Shown piece after piece: positions 9,020 to 17,820 of a stretch of DNA of 64,000 bases. Within the stretch, counting starts at the first letter, position 1, and the number at the start of each line of letters is the position of its first letter. Source of the DNA: UBA9611 sp965237595. GTDB lineage: Bacteria; Chloroflexota; Dehalococcoidia; Lucifugimonadales; UBA3495. Both the position numbers and the translations under genes were made by a program. The stretch spans positions 744,001 through 808,000 of the forward strand of contig CBDEFY010000007.1 of NCBI GenBank assembly GCA_965237595.1. The letters are read 5' to 3'. The notes beneath the pieces were generated by a model. That model made no database searches, was not told the origin of the DNA, and saw nothing but the letters and a program-made list of their open reading frames with translations.

Positions 9020-11216
9020 CCTCTCCCAGACCCGTCCGCGTGTCTAGGCTACCAAGGGTTGCTGCCGCGGCTTCCAGGGTCTCTCGGAAGCGTTCCAGGA
9101 AATCAGGGGCCACTTCAACTGCCATAACCCGCTGCCGGTATAGTTCCATCGACTCGCCTAGCCTGGCCTGCAGCCAATCCGGTCCTTCATTCTGGAACAG
9201 GGCGCTTAGGAAACGGCCGTCTTCTTCCAGTGAAATGGGCAACCGAGACGACCTTTCCAGCCGGTCTTTGTCGTAGGCGAGGTAGGCCAACGTTTCCGCC
9301 ACCAAAGGAGTCTCGCCGCGACGGTGGAATTTGGCCAACAACTCGGCGGCCAAGCCGGGGTCCGCCTTTATCATGCGGTACATAATCCGCCAAGGCGAGG
9401 CCAGCAGGCGGTCGCTCTCCCGCACCAGGGCCAACGCCGAATCGATGTCGCTGCGCAATATCGCCGCCGCCGCCTCCGGTTCGGCCAATACCATTCCTTC
9501 CAAGGGAAAGGGAGAATCCCGGAGCAACCGCGCCGTCTCCCTGGGGGCGGCCTTGGCCCGGTCAGCCACCACCTGGAACAACGCCTCCAAGTACGGATCA
9601 TCGACCCGGAAGTTGCCGGAGGGCTCTTCAATCAACAGCACGATGCCGTCCCGGACATCTGACAGGCTGGCCGAGCCCGACGTTACGCCCAGTTTGGACA
9701 GTAGCTCTTGAGGGTCCAAGATGGTCCGGAGTTGGAAAGGGACTGGAGACATTAAGCCACGCACAGTGTCATCGGCCAAGGCAAGAGTCACCAACCGGGC
9801 CGTATCGGGGTCACTGTCCCGGAAGAGATCGAAGAACAGTTTTAGGTCCTCTTCTTGGTCGATGCCGGTTTCGTCCAGGAATCCTTGCAACTCCAAAGCG
9901 CCGAGGGAAGCGTCATCCCTTCCGGCATTCAGGACGGCGTTTACCTTGGCTCCGAAGACCTTCAGCCGCTCCACGAAACTGGCGGTCGCTTGCAGGGTTC
10001 TGCCTTCGGGTAGCGCCGCGCCGCTGGAGAAAAGTTCCACCAAGACCCGGTTGTCGACGACGGGAAGAAAGTTGACCAAGAACGGCTCTAGGGCCAAGCG
10101 GTCTGCCAGGCGTTTCGCCTGTTCGGCTGGCGGGCCGGTGTCCACTGCCGCCAGAAAGTCCATCGCCGAGGCCAGTTGTCCGGCGCGGGATTGCGAAAGG
10201 ACCGCAAGATAGGCGGGATGGGTCTGGTGGAGGGTTGCTTTGTCCCGAAGATACCGGCGCCAAAATTCGAAATTCTCTTCAATCTGTGGGTCGCCAATCA
10301 GGAGGTCGAAATTGTAGGCCAGGTCGCGCAGCCGTTGCTTCTCCTCGGTTTCCAGCACTCTTTCGGCGGTGAGTAGGACCTCTTGGGCCAGGGGTACCGG
10401 CTCCAGTGACGGGTAATGTCTCAGGTCCAAGTGCTCGAACCCCAGCCACTTGCCTGCTGCCGACCTTTCGTCTTCAGATAGGGATTGGAACCAGCCCGCG
10501 GCGCCGTACCAACTACCGAACCGCCCAGCCGAAAGGAAATTGAACCAATATTTCCGTAGAATCGGCGGCACCAGTTTCAAACTGCCGCCGGTGGTGTAGA
10601 CCACGTCCGCCTCTAGAGCGTGGAACACCGGCTCGGGGTCGTCGATGGAGATGTCGGGCAGGTTGCGCAGCCGCTGGCGGAGCAGCTCGTAGTCGTCGGG
10701 AGGCTGGGCCATGAAGGCCAAGATGTCTTGGTGGTATTGCTCCAACGCCGGGGATACCGAGTCACCGTCTAGTTTGTCCCAGCTAAGGTCGGGCCTGCCC
10801 ACCACGGGAAAGCCGCCCCAATAGGAGTGGCCCAGTTCGTGGATCACGCCGATGGGCTTCGCCTCGCCAACCCCGGCCCATTCGCTGAAACCATAACTGC
10901 CGAAGAATCCCGGCTCTCCCTGCATCTGGCGCAGGTCCAGACTGCGGAGCAGTGCCTCCCCCGCTTTGGTGGGCCGGTAGAGGTCAACCACCGCGTCCAG
11001 GCGTTCTTTGACCCAATCGGTGGTGTCCGGATGGGGAGTGGGCAGCACGGTGGTGGCGGCTGCAAACACAAAGGTGGGCGTGACTGTGCTTGTGGCTGAG
11101 GGCGTCCGGCTTTGGGTAACGGCGCCGGAGGTGGGAGGGAGCGTGGGCGTCGCGCTGCTGCATGCGGTGATCAGCAACCAGATAGCGGCGGCCCACGGCG
11201 CCCGGCGAATCATCAC
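8991..11216 (-). CDS. Large lipoprotein with HExxH zincin motif, function unknown
   Basis: A 741-residue exported protein. A lipoprotein signal peptide ends in LITAC (Cys19), followed by a Ser/Thr/Pro-rich linker to about residue 65. The motif HELGH at residues 126-130, inside GVIHELGHSYWGG, is a typical zinc-metalloprotease signature; a downstream acidic residue, for example in ALEADVVYT, could be the third ligand. The remaining 550 residues are Leu/Glu/Arg-rich, predicted mostly helical, with no recognised domain. I cannot assign a family. A surface-anchored peptidase or a peptidase-like scaffold is plausible. Its 3' end overlaps the convergent antiporter gene. Confidence 0.75.
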   Translation of the reverse strand: MMIRRAPWAAAIWLLITACSSATPTLPPTSGAVTQSRTPSATSTVTPTFVFAAATTVLPTPHPDTTDWVKERLDAVVDLYRPTKAGEALLRSLDLRQMQGEPGFFGSYGFSEWAGVGEAKPIGVIHELGHSYWGGFPVVGRPDLSWDKLDGDSVSPALEQYHQDILAFMAQPPDDYELLRQRLRNLPDISIDDPEPVFHALEADVVYTTGGSLKLVPPILRKYWFNFLSAGRFGSWYGAAGWFQSLSEDERSAAGKWLGFEHLDLRHYPSLEPVPLAQEVLLTAERVLETEEKQRLRDLAYNFDLLIGDPQIEENFEFWRRYLRDKATLHQTHPAYLAVLSQSRAGQLASAMDFLAAVDTGPPAEQAKRLADRLALEPFLVNFLPVVDNRVLVELFSSGAALPEGRTLQATASFVERLKVFGAKVNAVLNAGRDDASLGALELQGFLDETGIDQEEDLKLFFDLFRDSDPDTARLVTLALADDTVRGLMSPVPFQLRTILDPQELLSKLGVTSGSASLSDVRDGIVLLIEEPSGNFRVDDPYLEALFQVVADRAKAAPRETARLLRDSPFPLEGMVLAEPEAAAAILRSDIDSALALVRESDRLLASPWRIMYRMIKADPGLAAELLAKFHRRGETPLVAETLAYLAYDKDRLERSSRLPISLEEDGRFLSALFQNEGPDWLQARLGESMELYRQRVMAVEVAPDFLERFRETLEAAAATLGSLDTRTGLGEVIRRAFGTS

Positions 11217-11258
11217 CAGCGGATCATGAGCAGTGGGTTGGGCTGGTGAGCAGATGGA

Positions 11259-11672
11259 TCAGACGACCTCGAGGGGTTCCTCGGTGACCGCTCCCTCGCT
11301 GATCTGGAAAATGCGCACGACAGGGTTGTCCATATCCATCAGGGAAACCAGCAGGTAGCGCACGTCGGGCCAGAGCGCAGCGGTCCCTCCGGCGATGCGC
11401 ACGTCGGTGTCTGACGGATAGGCTTCGCTGCCGGTGTGGGAGTGGTAGATAGCCAGCAATTCCCAGCCGTTGTCGCCGGCCTCAGAGTCGACTTTGACCA
11501 ACTCTCCGGGGTCCATGGAGAACCGGAACGGGCTGGCTTCCACGTTGGACATGGGGTAGGCCTTCACGACCTTGCTGTCCGGTCCGGCCAGGATGCCGCA
11601 GCATTCGTTGGGCAGGTCGGCCTTGGCGTGGGCCACCATCTCGTCGACGAATTTCTGTCCGATTTGGACCAA
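11259..11672 (-). CDS. JAMM/MPN-domain metal-dependent isopeptidase-like protein
   Basis: A stand-alone JAMM (Mov34/MPN/PAD-1) domain of about 137 aa. Metal and catalytic residues are all present: upstream Glu in NECCG (Glu23) and HSHTGSEAYPSDTD, matching HxHx7SxxD (His77, His79, Ser87, Asp90). The frame is open to a TTG at 11714, but the TTG at 11672 is preferred because GGAG lies 8 bases upstream. Prokaryotic relatives cleave ubiquitin-like or sulfur-carrier (ThiS/MoaD/CysO-like) C-terminal extensions. No such partner or E1-like gene is adjacent, so the substrate is unknown. Confidence 0.8.
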   Translation of the reverse strand: MVQIGQKFVDEMVAHAKADLPNECCGILAGPDSKVVKAYPMSNVEASPFRFSMDPGELVKVDSEAGDNGWELLAIYHSHTGSEAYPSDTDVRIAGGTAALWPDVRYLLVSLMDMDNPVVRIFQISEGAVTEEPLEVV

Positions 11673-11856
11673 TTGGCTAACTCCAGGGAACAAATATCGT
11701 ACGGCCTGCGTCAACAGGGATATGACGCCGCAGCCTAGTGTGAATATAGCAGAGGAATCCTGGAGAGAACAGCGGCATCAAAGCTATGCAAAGGGAGTAC
11801 GGGAATGGGGCCAACCAAGATTCACACAACTCACTCCCGGGAAATGTAAAAAGACG

Positions 11857-12066
11857 ATGTTCTATTTCAAAGCGTGTCGAAAATGCCGGGGAGATTTAAC
11901 CCTGGAGAAAGACTCTTATGGTGCCTTCCTGAAGTGCATGCAGTGCGGGACCTACACTGATGTCGACGAGGTCCAAGGTCAGCAGTCGGTGTTGATTGAA
12001 TCTGGAACTCATGCAGCCAGCAGGATTGAAGCCAACGCCCCAGCCCGGGTCAGCGTCGCCGCTTAG
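11857..12066 (+). CDS. Small zinc-ribbon protein
   Basis: About 69 aa. Two CxxC knuckles (CRKC and CMQC, 19 residues apart) define a zinc ribbon near the N-terminus, and a low-complexity Ala/Ser-rich tail follows. The frame extends further upstream over the divergent JAMM gene, but the conserved part begins at ATG 11857. No clear Shine-Dalgarno is seen, so the start is uncertain (ATG 11722 is an alternative). Possible nucleic-acid or regulatory role; no function can be assigned. Confidence 0.6.
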   Translation: MFYFKACRKCRGDLTLEKDSYGAFLKCMQCGTYTDVDEVQGQQSVLIESGTHAASRIEANAPARVSVAA

Positions 12067-12075
12067 CTTCCGGAC

Positions 12076-12525
12076 TCATCTTCCGGGGTTTCGGGCCCAA
12101 TCAGCGTATTGATATACTGCCGCTTCCTGTTCCGGCGTCTGAATCGAACTTGGACGGAGTTGCCGCACCCGGTTGATGGCCTCGGCGGGCTCTTCGCCCC
12201 GGTGCACCAGGTAGCAGGCCAAGACCGTGCCGGTGCGGCCGATGCCCGCGTAACAACTGACCACCACCGGCTTCTGCTCTGCGGTCTGTTGGTCGATGAA
12301 ATCAATCATGCGCTGGGTCTGTTCCAGTCCGGGCGGCGTGAAATCGGGCACCGGCTCGAACATGTCCACTAGGTCAACCATGTTTCCGCTGTCGGCGGCG
12401 ATGGTCCGCTCCTCCATCCGGATCACGGCGCGAACACCCTGGCTGTAGAGAAAAAATAAGTCTTGGACGCTGGCTGGCCCCTGGGAGCCGGCCAGTTCGT
12501 CCTTCAAGACCCAGCCAAAGTTCAT
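12076..12525 (-). CDS. Dual-specificity/tyrosine phosphatase-like protein
   Basis: About 149 aa with the CX5R P-loop of cysteine phosphatases: CYAGIGRTGT (Cys91-Arg97 from ATG 12525). The usual His before the Cys is Ser here (VVSCYAG). Asp in PVPDFTPPG upstream may serve as general acid. Substrate could be phosphotyrosine, phosphoserine or a phospholipid/nucleotide. A TTG at 12534 is an alternative start. It lies just upstream of nothing but follows the DUF167 gene on the same strand with a short gap, so the two are likely co-transcribed. Confidence 0.8.
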   Translation of the reverse strand: MNFGWVLKDELAGSQGPASVQDLFFLYSQGVRAVIRMEERTIAADSGNMVDLVDMFEPVPDFTPPGLEQTQRMIDFIDQQTAEQKPVVVSCYAGIGRTGTVLACYLVHRGEEPAEAINRVRQLRPSSIQTPEQEAAVYQYADWARNPGR

Positions 12526-12557
12526 GAACTGCAACTCTTTCCCCCTAGCCCCCTGGG

Positions 12558-12851
12558 TTAGCCTTTCCCGCCCGCCTCAATGCGCCGGCGGACTTCCTGC
12601 TCAGTTAGCGTGTCCACCGAGACCACCTTGTCCCGAGAGCCATGCCCGCGAACTATCACTAGCTTGGACTTGCTGACACCCAGAGTCTTGGCCAGCAGGG
12701 CAATGATTCCGGCGTTGGCCTTGCCCTCTGTGGGCGGGGCCACGACGCGCAGCCGTAGGATGTCCTCCTCATAGCCGTCCACTTGGTTACGGGAGGCCTT
12801 TGGCTGGACCCGGACCTTCAAGGTGCAACCTTCTTCTGGTTTTGAGGTCAT
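12558..12851 (-). CDS. DUF167/YggU family protein
   Basis: A 97-residue basic protein with the DUF167 pattern: LKVRVQPKASRN near the N-terminus, LRLRVVAPPTEGKAN in the middle and VIVRGHGSRDKVV. The family is widespread, structurally characterised and of uncertain function. Upstream of the phosphatase gene on the same strand with about a 32-base gap. Confidence 0.85.
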   Translation of the reverse strand: MTSKPEEGCTLKVRVQPKASRNQVDGYEEDILRLRVVAPPTEGKANAGIIALLAKTLGVSKSKLVIVRGHGSRDKVVSVDTLTEQEVRRRIEAGGKG

Positions 12852-12944
12852 TGTCTTGGCACTGCCCGGCGTGACTGGAAGGCTGGCTACGGGGGACCGT
12901 CTGGTATATTAACTCCGAGGTTCCCATGCGGCAGGAGGTGTCCC

Positions 12945-13724
12945 GTGGAGTATACCAACATCAAACTTGAGAAAGAAAACCGGGTGGCCACCATCCGTCT
13001 CAACCGTCCGGACGCTCTCAACGCGCTGAGCCCAGAGGTGCTGGCTGAACTGTCGTTCGGGATGGCGGAAGCCGGTAACGACGAGTCGATCAAAGCGTTG
13101 GTGGTCCGGGGCGAAGGCCGGGCCTTTTGTGCCGGGGCCGACCTCACTTACTTCCAGTCCACCTTCGAGGACCCGGCCCTGCTGCCGGAATACGTGGCCC
13201 AGATCAACGACACCCTGCGCCAGATCGAGGGACTTCCCATCCCGGTCATCGCTGTGGTACATGGTTTTGCCCTGGCGGGCGGCCTGGAATTGATGATGGC
13301 CTGCGATATGGCCTTGGTGGCCGATGACGCCCGCATCGGAGACCAACACGTGAACTTTGGCCTGATGCCCGGCGGCGGCTCAACCCAGCGGCTGCCCCGG
13401 CGTGTGGGTCTGCAACGGGCTATGGAGCTGCTCACCACCGGCAGGTGGCTCTCTGGGGCCGAAGCTGTGGACTGGGGGCTGGCCCTTCGCTCTGTGCCGG
13501 CGGAGGGGCTGGACGAGGAACTGGAGAAGCTGTTGGAAACGCTGCGCACCAAGAGCCGGGCCGGTCTTGCTCTGATCAAGTCGGTGACCCTCCGGGGAAT
13601 GGGACTCTCCATTGAAGACGGGTCGGCTCTGGAGAGCCACGCCTTCGTGCAGTACATGACCACATCTCCTCACCCGGCGCAGGGAATCCAGGCCTTCATA
13701 GAAAAGCGCCAACCTGAGTTTTAG
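12945..13724 (+). CDS. Enoyl-CoA hydratase/isomerase (crotonase) family protein
   Basis: A crotonase-fold protein of 259 aa. The two oxyanion-hole segments are visible (RAFCAGADL near 59-67, ALAGGLELMMACD near 109-121). The first catalytic glutamate is present (Glu115 in GGLELMM), but the second, normally in QPE, is His135 in GDQHVNFG. Therefore canonical syn-hydration of enoyl-CoA may not be its reaction; an isomerase, hydrolase or other crotonase activity is possible. GTG start with AGGAGG at 12933-12938. The protein has the usual C-terminal FIEKRQPEF tail. Confidence 0.85.
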   Translation: MEYTNIKLEKENRVATIRLNRPDALNALSPEVLAELSFGMAEAGNDESIKALVVRGEGRAFCAGADLTYFQSTFEDPALLPEYVAQINDTLRQIEGLPIPVIAVVHGFALAGGLELMMACDMALVADDARIGDQHVNFGLMPGGGSTQRLPRRVGLQRAMELLTTGRWLSGAEAVDWGLALRSVPAEGLDEELEKLLETLRTKSRAGLALIKSVTLRGMGLSIEDGSALESHAFVQYMTTSPHPAQGIQAFIEKRQPEF

Positions 13725-13883
13725 GCGGCTCCCCGGAGTCATTTTGAACCTGGCTGGTTCGACACCCCTTTGGGCTGATACCATGATTTAGTGTCCCCGC
13801 GGGGCGGCGTTCCCCAGTTTCTCAAGACAACGCTCATTCTCTGCCGGCACACAAATGCTGCGTACAACGATCGGGAACCCAGT

Positions 13884-14765
13884 TTGAAGATAACCGACAT
13901 CCTGAAGAAAACACGCCCGGTCTCCTTCGAATTCTTCCCTCCCCGGACCGCCGAGGGCATACCGGCAGTGCTGGAGACCCTGAAGGAGTTGGTCGAGTAC
14001 CGCCCCGACTTCGTGTCGGTGACCTACGGGGCCGGTGGCTCGACGCGGGCTTTCACCGAAGAGATTACCTTCGAAGCAAAGCGGACCGCCGGGGTGGAGG
14101 TGATGGCCCACCTGACCTGTGTGGGACAGACCAAAGAAGAGATTCACGGGGTGTTGGAGCGGCTGGAAGCTGAGGGAATTGAGAATATAATTGCCCTGCG
14201 CGGTGACCCGCCAAGGGGCTCCGCCGAGTTTGTCCCGGTGGCCGGTGGGTTCCAGCACGCCACGGATTTGTTGCAGCATATAAAGTCCTACTTCAAGTTC
14301 GGCGTGGCTGCCGCCTGCTATCCCGAGGGCCATACCGAGTCGGCGGACTTGGAAACCGACTTGGAGTACATCAAGTTGAAGGTAGACAGAGGGGCCGATT
14401 TCTTGGTGACCCAGTTGTTCTACGACAATCGGGACTACTTTGATTTCGTGGATAGGGCCCGCGCCGGAGGCATCGGCGTGCCCATAATTCCCGGGGTGTT
14501 GCCGGTCTTGAACTCGGCTCAGGTCCGCCGTTTTACCGCCCTATCAGGTTCCAAAATTCCTCCCGCCTTGGACCGGCTTTTGGACAAGTACACCGAAAAC
14601 GACGAAGGCGCCCGCGACATGGGCGTGGAGTACGCCACCGGCCAAGTGCGTGAGCTTTGGGATGCTGACGTGCCCGGTGTCCACTTCTACGTGTTGAACC
14701 GCAGCTACTCGGTGTCCCGGATCCTCAACAACCTTCAAATACCCGGACACCAACGGGTAGACTGA
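13884..14765 (+). CDS. metF: Methylenetetrahydrofolate reductase
   Basis: Flavin-dependent reduction of 5,10-methylene-THF to 5-methyl-THF, feeding methionine synthesis. Seen: VSFEFFPPR with the catalytic Glu, VSVTYGAGGS, and IIALRGDPP, all MetF signatures. The frame is open from a GTG at 13791, but a start at TTG 13884 gives 293-294 aa, matching the usual MetF length (E. coli 296), and removes a non-homologous 31-residue leader. The Shine-Dalgarno is weak at either site. First of a probable metF-acpS-nnr run on the plus strand. Confidence 0.9.
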   Translation: MKITDILKKTRPVSFEFFPPRTAEGIPAVLETLKELVEYRPDFVSVTYGAGGSTRAFTEEITFEAKRTAGVEVMAHLTCVGQTKEEIHGVLERLEAEGIENIIALRGDPPRGSAEFVPVAGGFQHATDLLQHIKSYFKFGVAAACYPEGHTESADLETDLEYIKLKVDRGADFLVTQLFYDNRDYFDFVDRARAGGIGVPIIPGVLPVLNSAQVRRFTALSGSKIPPALDRLLDKYTENDEGARDMGVEYATGQVRELWDADVPGVHFYVLNRSYSVSRILNNLQIPGHQRVD

Positions 14766-14785
14766 CCTACCTGCCTGGTCGGACG

Positions 14786-15151
14786 ATGCTTACCACCGGC
14801 GTCGACATAATTGAGATTCCCCGTATTCAGCAAGTGTTGGACCGCTACGGCCAACGGTTCTTGAAACGCGTCTTCACCCCCAGCGAGATTGCCTATTGCC
14901 GAGACCGCGCGCCCAACCTGGCTGGCCGTTTTGCCGCTAAAGAGGCGACAATGAAAGCATTGGGCACCGGGGTCCGCGGCGTCGGTTGGAAGGATATCGA
15001 GGTCGTCCGCGCCGAAAGCGGCGCTCCCAGCGTGAAACTCCACGGGCGGGCCAAGAAGCGGGCGGAGCGGCTGCAAGTGGGTGAGATATCCCTCAGCATG
15101 TCCCACTCCCGCGAATACGCAGTGGCCTTCGTGGTTGCCGAGCGGGCCTAA
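14786..15151 (+). CDS. acpS: Holo-[acyl-carrier-protein] synthase
   Basis: Transfers 4'-phosphopantetheine from CoA to apo-ACP. 121 aa, the usual length. Family motifs are GVDIIEIPRI at the start (metal-binding Asp), FTPSEIAYC, and GRFAAKEATMKALG with the catalytic/metal Glu and Lys; SMSHSREYA is near the end. Lies 20 bases after metF and just before nnr; acpS-nnr adjacency is common in bacteria. Confidence 0.93.
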   Translation: MLTTGVDIIEIPRIQQVLDRYGQRFLKRVFTPSEIAYCRDRAPNLAGRFAAKEATMKALGTGVRGVGWKDIEVVRAESGAPSVKLHGRAKKRAERLQVGEISLSMSHSREYAVAFVVAERA

Positions 15152-15198
15152 CCAGACCGGCGCTGATGATGCTCGGGAAAACAGCCGGGGAAAACAGA

Positions 15199-16758
15199 AT
15201 GAAAATCGTCACCGCCGCTCAGATGGCAGCCATCGAGCAGGCGTCGGAGAAGGCTGGAGTCAGCACCGACGTGCTGATGGAGAACGCTGGTCTGGCCGTG
15301 GCCGAAAGGGCACGGGACCTGGTGGGAGCGGCCGGCGTGCGGGTCCTAGTTCTTGTCGGTCCTGGAAATAACGGGGCTGACGGCCTGGTGACCGCCAGGC
15401 ATCTGCGCCGGCGGGGCGCCGAAGTGACCTGCTATGTGGTGGCGGGCCGCCCTGATACCGACCCCAAGATGGACCGTGCGTTGGAATACGGAGTCAACGT
15501 CATAAAAGCCGCCGAGACCGGCGAGATGGAGCGGATGTTGGCCCGGTCCGCTCTGGTGATAGACGCGGTGTTGGGCACCGGCCGGGCACGCCCGCTGGAA
15601 GGGCAGGTTAAAAAGACGATGCTTGGCCTGTCCAAAGCCCGGTCCACGCCAAGTCCGCTCAAGCTGCTGGCCTTGGACCTGCCCACCGGCCTCAACGCTG
15701 ACACCGGCGAGGTCGACCCCTGCGGCGTGCCCTGCGACGTTACCCTGGCCCTTGGCTACCCCAAAGCGGGCCTGCTCAATTTTCCTGGCACCGGACACGC
15801 GGGAGAACTGCGGGTGTTGGACATCGGCGTGCCGTCCGGTCTACCGGAAGAGACATCGATATTGCTGGAGTTGTTGGACCGGCGGTGGGTGTCCGAACAC
15901 CTGCCCCAGCGGCCCTTGGACTCCCACAAGGGGACCTTCGGCCATGCCCTTGTGGTGGCCGGGTCTCGGAGCTACGTCGGGGCGGCCTATCTGGCGTCCC
16001 AGGCGGCGGTGCGGGCCGGGGCCGGACTGACCACTTTGGCCACCCCGGAAAGTGTCTATCCCATCGCCGCCGCCAAGGCCACTGAGCCGATCTACCTGCC
16101 CCTGCCTGAAGACGGCGAGGGACGGATCAGCGACCTAGCGGTCGGTCTGATTCACGGCGGACCCAGGCGATATACCAACATCTTGGTGGGTTGCGGACTG
16201 GGGTTGTCCGATGGCACGGTGAAGTTCGTCGAAAGATTATTGTTCGACGGCGAAACTTCCGGGATCTCCGGATTACCGGCGCTGGTGGACGCCGACGGGC
16301 TGAACAACCTGGCCCAGATTGCCGGTTGGCCGGAGCGCCGCCAAGGCCCCATGGTGCTCACCCCTCACCCAGGGGAGATGGCCACGCTGACCGGACTTTC
16401 CTCGACGGATATTCAGAAAGACCGGGTGGCGGTGGCCAGAGAGTTTGCCGCCAAATGGAACGTTTGCCTGGTGCTCAAGGGCGCAAACACGGTGGTTAGC
16501 GAGCCGGACGGCATGGTCCGGGTGGCCCCGTTCGCAAATCCAGGGATGGCCACCGGCGGCACAGGAGACGTCCTCAGCGGAGTTATCGCGGGACTGATGG
16601 CCCAGGGACTGCCCCCCGCCGTTGCGGCGTCCTGCGGGGTGTACCTACACGGAGGAGCCGGCGAGAAAATCGTCTCACGCTTGGGAAACACCGGGACTGC
16701 GGCATCTGACCTTCTGCCCGAGATACCGGCGGCGATGCGGCGGCTCAGAGAGGGCTAA
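15199..16758 (+). CDS. nnr: Bifunctional NAD(P)H-hydrate epimerase / ADP-dependent dehydratase
   Basis: Repairs damaged NAD(P)HX. N-terminal YjeF_N epimerase domain: VGPGNNGADGLVTARHL, DAVLGTGRARP and LDLPTGLNADTG. C-terminal ribokinase-like dehydratase domain: HKGTFGHALVVAGS, TPHPGEMATLTG, VLKGANTVV and GMATGGTGDVLSG, the last being the ADP/anion-hole glycine loop. About 519 aa, normal for the fusion. ATG 15199 is preferred over the in-frame ATG 15166 because MKIVTAAQM is where the family starts and GGGGAAAA lies just upstream. Confidence 0.92.
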   Translation: MKIVTAAQMAAIEQASEKAGVSTDVLMENAGLAVAERARDLVGAAGVRVLVLVGPGNNGADGLVTARHLRRRGAEVTCYVVAGRPDTDPKMDRALEYGVNVIKAAETGEMERMLARSALVIDAVLGTGRARPLEGQVKKTMLGLSKARSTPSPLKLLALDLPTGLNADTGEVDPCGVPCDVTLALGYPKAGLLNFPGTGHAGELRVLDIGVPSGLPEETSILLELLDRRWVSEHLPQRPLDSHKGTFGHALVVAGSRSYVGAAYLASQAAVRAGAGLTTLATPESVYPIAAAKATEPIYLPLPEDGEGRISDLAVGLIHGGPRRYTNILVGCGLGLSDGTVKFVERLLFDGETSGISGLPALVDADGLNNLAQIAGWPERRQGPMVLTPHPGEMATLTGLSSTDIQKDRVAVAREFAAKWNVCLVLKGANTVVSEPDGMVRVAPFANPGMATGGTGDVLSGVIAGLMAQGLPPAVAASCGVYLHGGAGEKIVSRLGNTGTAASDLLPEIPAAMRRLREG

Positions 16759-16879
16759 TTGCCCCTTGTTTTCGTCCGGTTTCCCTATGATATACTGGGA
16801 AACGTGCCTGGAAGGGGTAATTAGAACCCCGGCCAGAGCCTGAAACGACCCCATTAATTCAGGAGAGAACCGAGGATCA

Positions 16880-17803
16880 ATGTCGTTCGAATTCTTCCTC
16901 GAGAGCGTTTCAGACCCAACGGAGCAAATCTCCGCTGCAGACTACCACGAGGTCTCCGACCTTTCCCCGGAGGAGCTTGGGCTTTTCGCCAAGGCCTGGT
17001 TCCCCATCCCCATCGAACGGCGGCGTTCCATCGCCTCTGCCATGGTGGAACTGGCTGAAGGCAACCCCGAGTTGGACTTCTCCGCCATCTTCAAGATGTG
17101 TCTCAAGGGGGAAGATGAGCCGCTTTTGGAGATTGCCATGGAAGGCCTCTGGGAGCATGAAGACCGCTCAGTCATCCCCAGTCTGATTGAGGTGCTGAGG
17201 TCGGAAAAAGGCTCCGAAGTGCGCGCCGCCGCCGCCCGCGCTCTGGGCCGGTTCCCCTTGTTGGCCCAGGAGGGCAAGCTGCTGGCCAAAGATGGCGAAA
17301 CGATACACGACAATCTGATGCAGGTCCTTGAGGACGAAGAGGAGCCCCTCGATGTCCGGCGCCGCTCTATGGAGGCCTTGGCGCCGTTCAACACCCTGGA
17401 GATCAACCAGCACATCACGCTGGCCTACGAGAGCCTGGACCCGGATTTTCGCGCCAGTTCCATCTTTGCCATGGGCCGCACGGGTGAAGCCGGCTGGCTT
17501 CCCATCTTGCTCCAGGAACTTCAGAATGAGGAGCCGTCCATCCGCTATGAAACAGCCCACGCCTGCGGCGAATTGGGGGAAGAAGACGCAGTACCCCATC
17601 TGAAACTGCTGCTGGAAGACGACGACCCTCAAGTCCAGCTAGCCGGGATTGGCGCCTTGGGCAAGATCGGCGGCCCGTTGGCCAAGAAGGTTCTGATGGC
17701 CTGCGCCAAGGACGGCGACGCCACCCTGGAAGAGGCCGCTCGAATCGAGCTGGAGGACATGGAGTTCTTCGAAGACCCTCTCGGTTACGGCGCAGACGCC
17801 TAG
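16880..17803 (+). CDS. HEAT-repeat protein
   Basis: A 307-residue acidic, helical protein with repeated HEAT/PBS-lyase-like units, for example DRSVIPSLIEVLRSE, SEVRAAAARALGRF, ASSIFAMGRTGEAGWLPIL, SIRYETAHACGELGEEDAV and VQLAGIGALGKIGG. Such repeats form protein-interaction solenoids. A weak promoter-like TATACT is at 16791-16796. AGGAGAG lies 12 bases upstream of the ATG and a nearer GAGG at 16872. Partner unknown. A flavoprotein gene follows 17 bases later and may be co-transcribed. Confidence 0.8.
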   Translation: MSFEFFLESVSDPTEQISAADYHEVSDLSPEELGLFAKAWFPIPIERRRSIASAMVELAEGNPELDFSAIFKMCLKGEDEPLLEIAMEGLWEHEDRSVIPSLIEVLRSEKGSEVRAAAARALGRFPLLAQEGKLLAKDGETIHDNLMQVLEDEEEPLDVRRRSMEALAPFNTLEINQHITLAYESLDPDFRASSIFAMGRTGEAGWLPILLQELQNEEPSIRYETAHACGELGEEDAVPHLKLLLEDDDPQVQLAGIGALGKIGGPLAKKVLMACAKDGDATLEEAARIELEDMEFFEDPLGYGADA

Positions 17804-17820
17804 GTCCTGCCCGATCCTCC

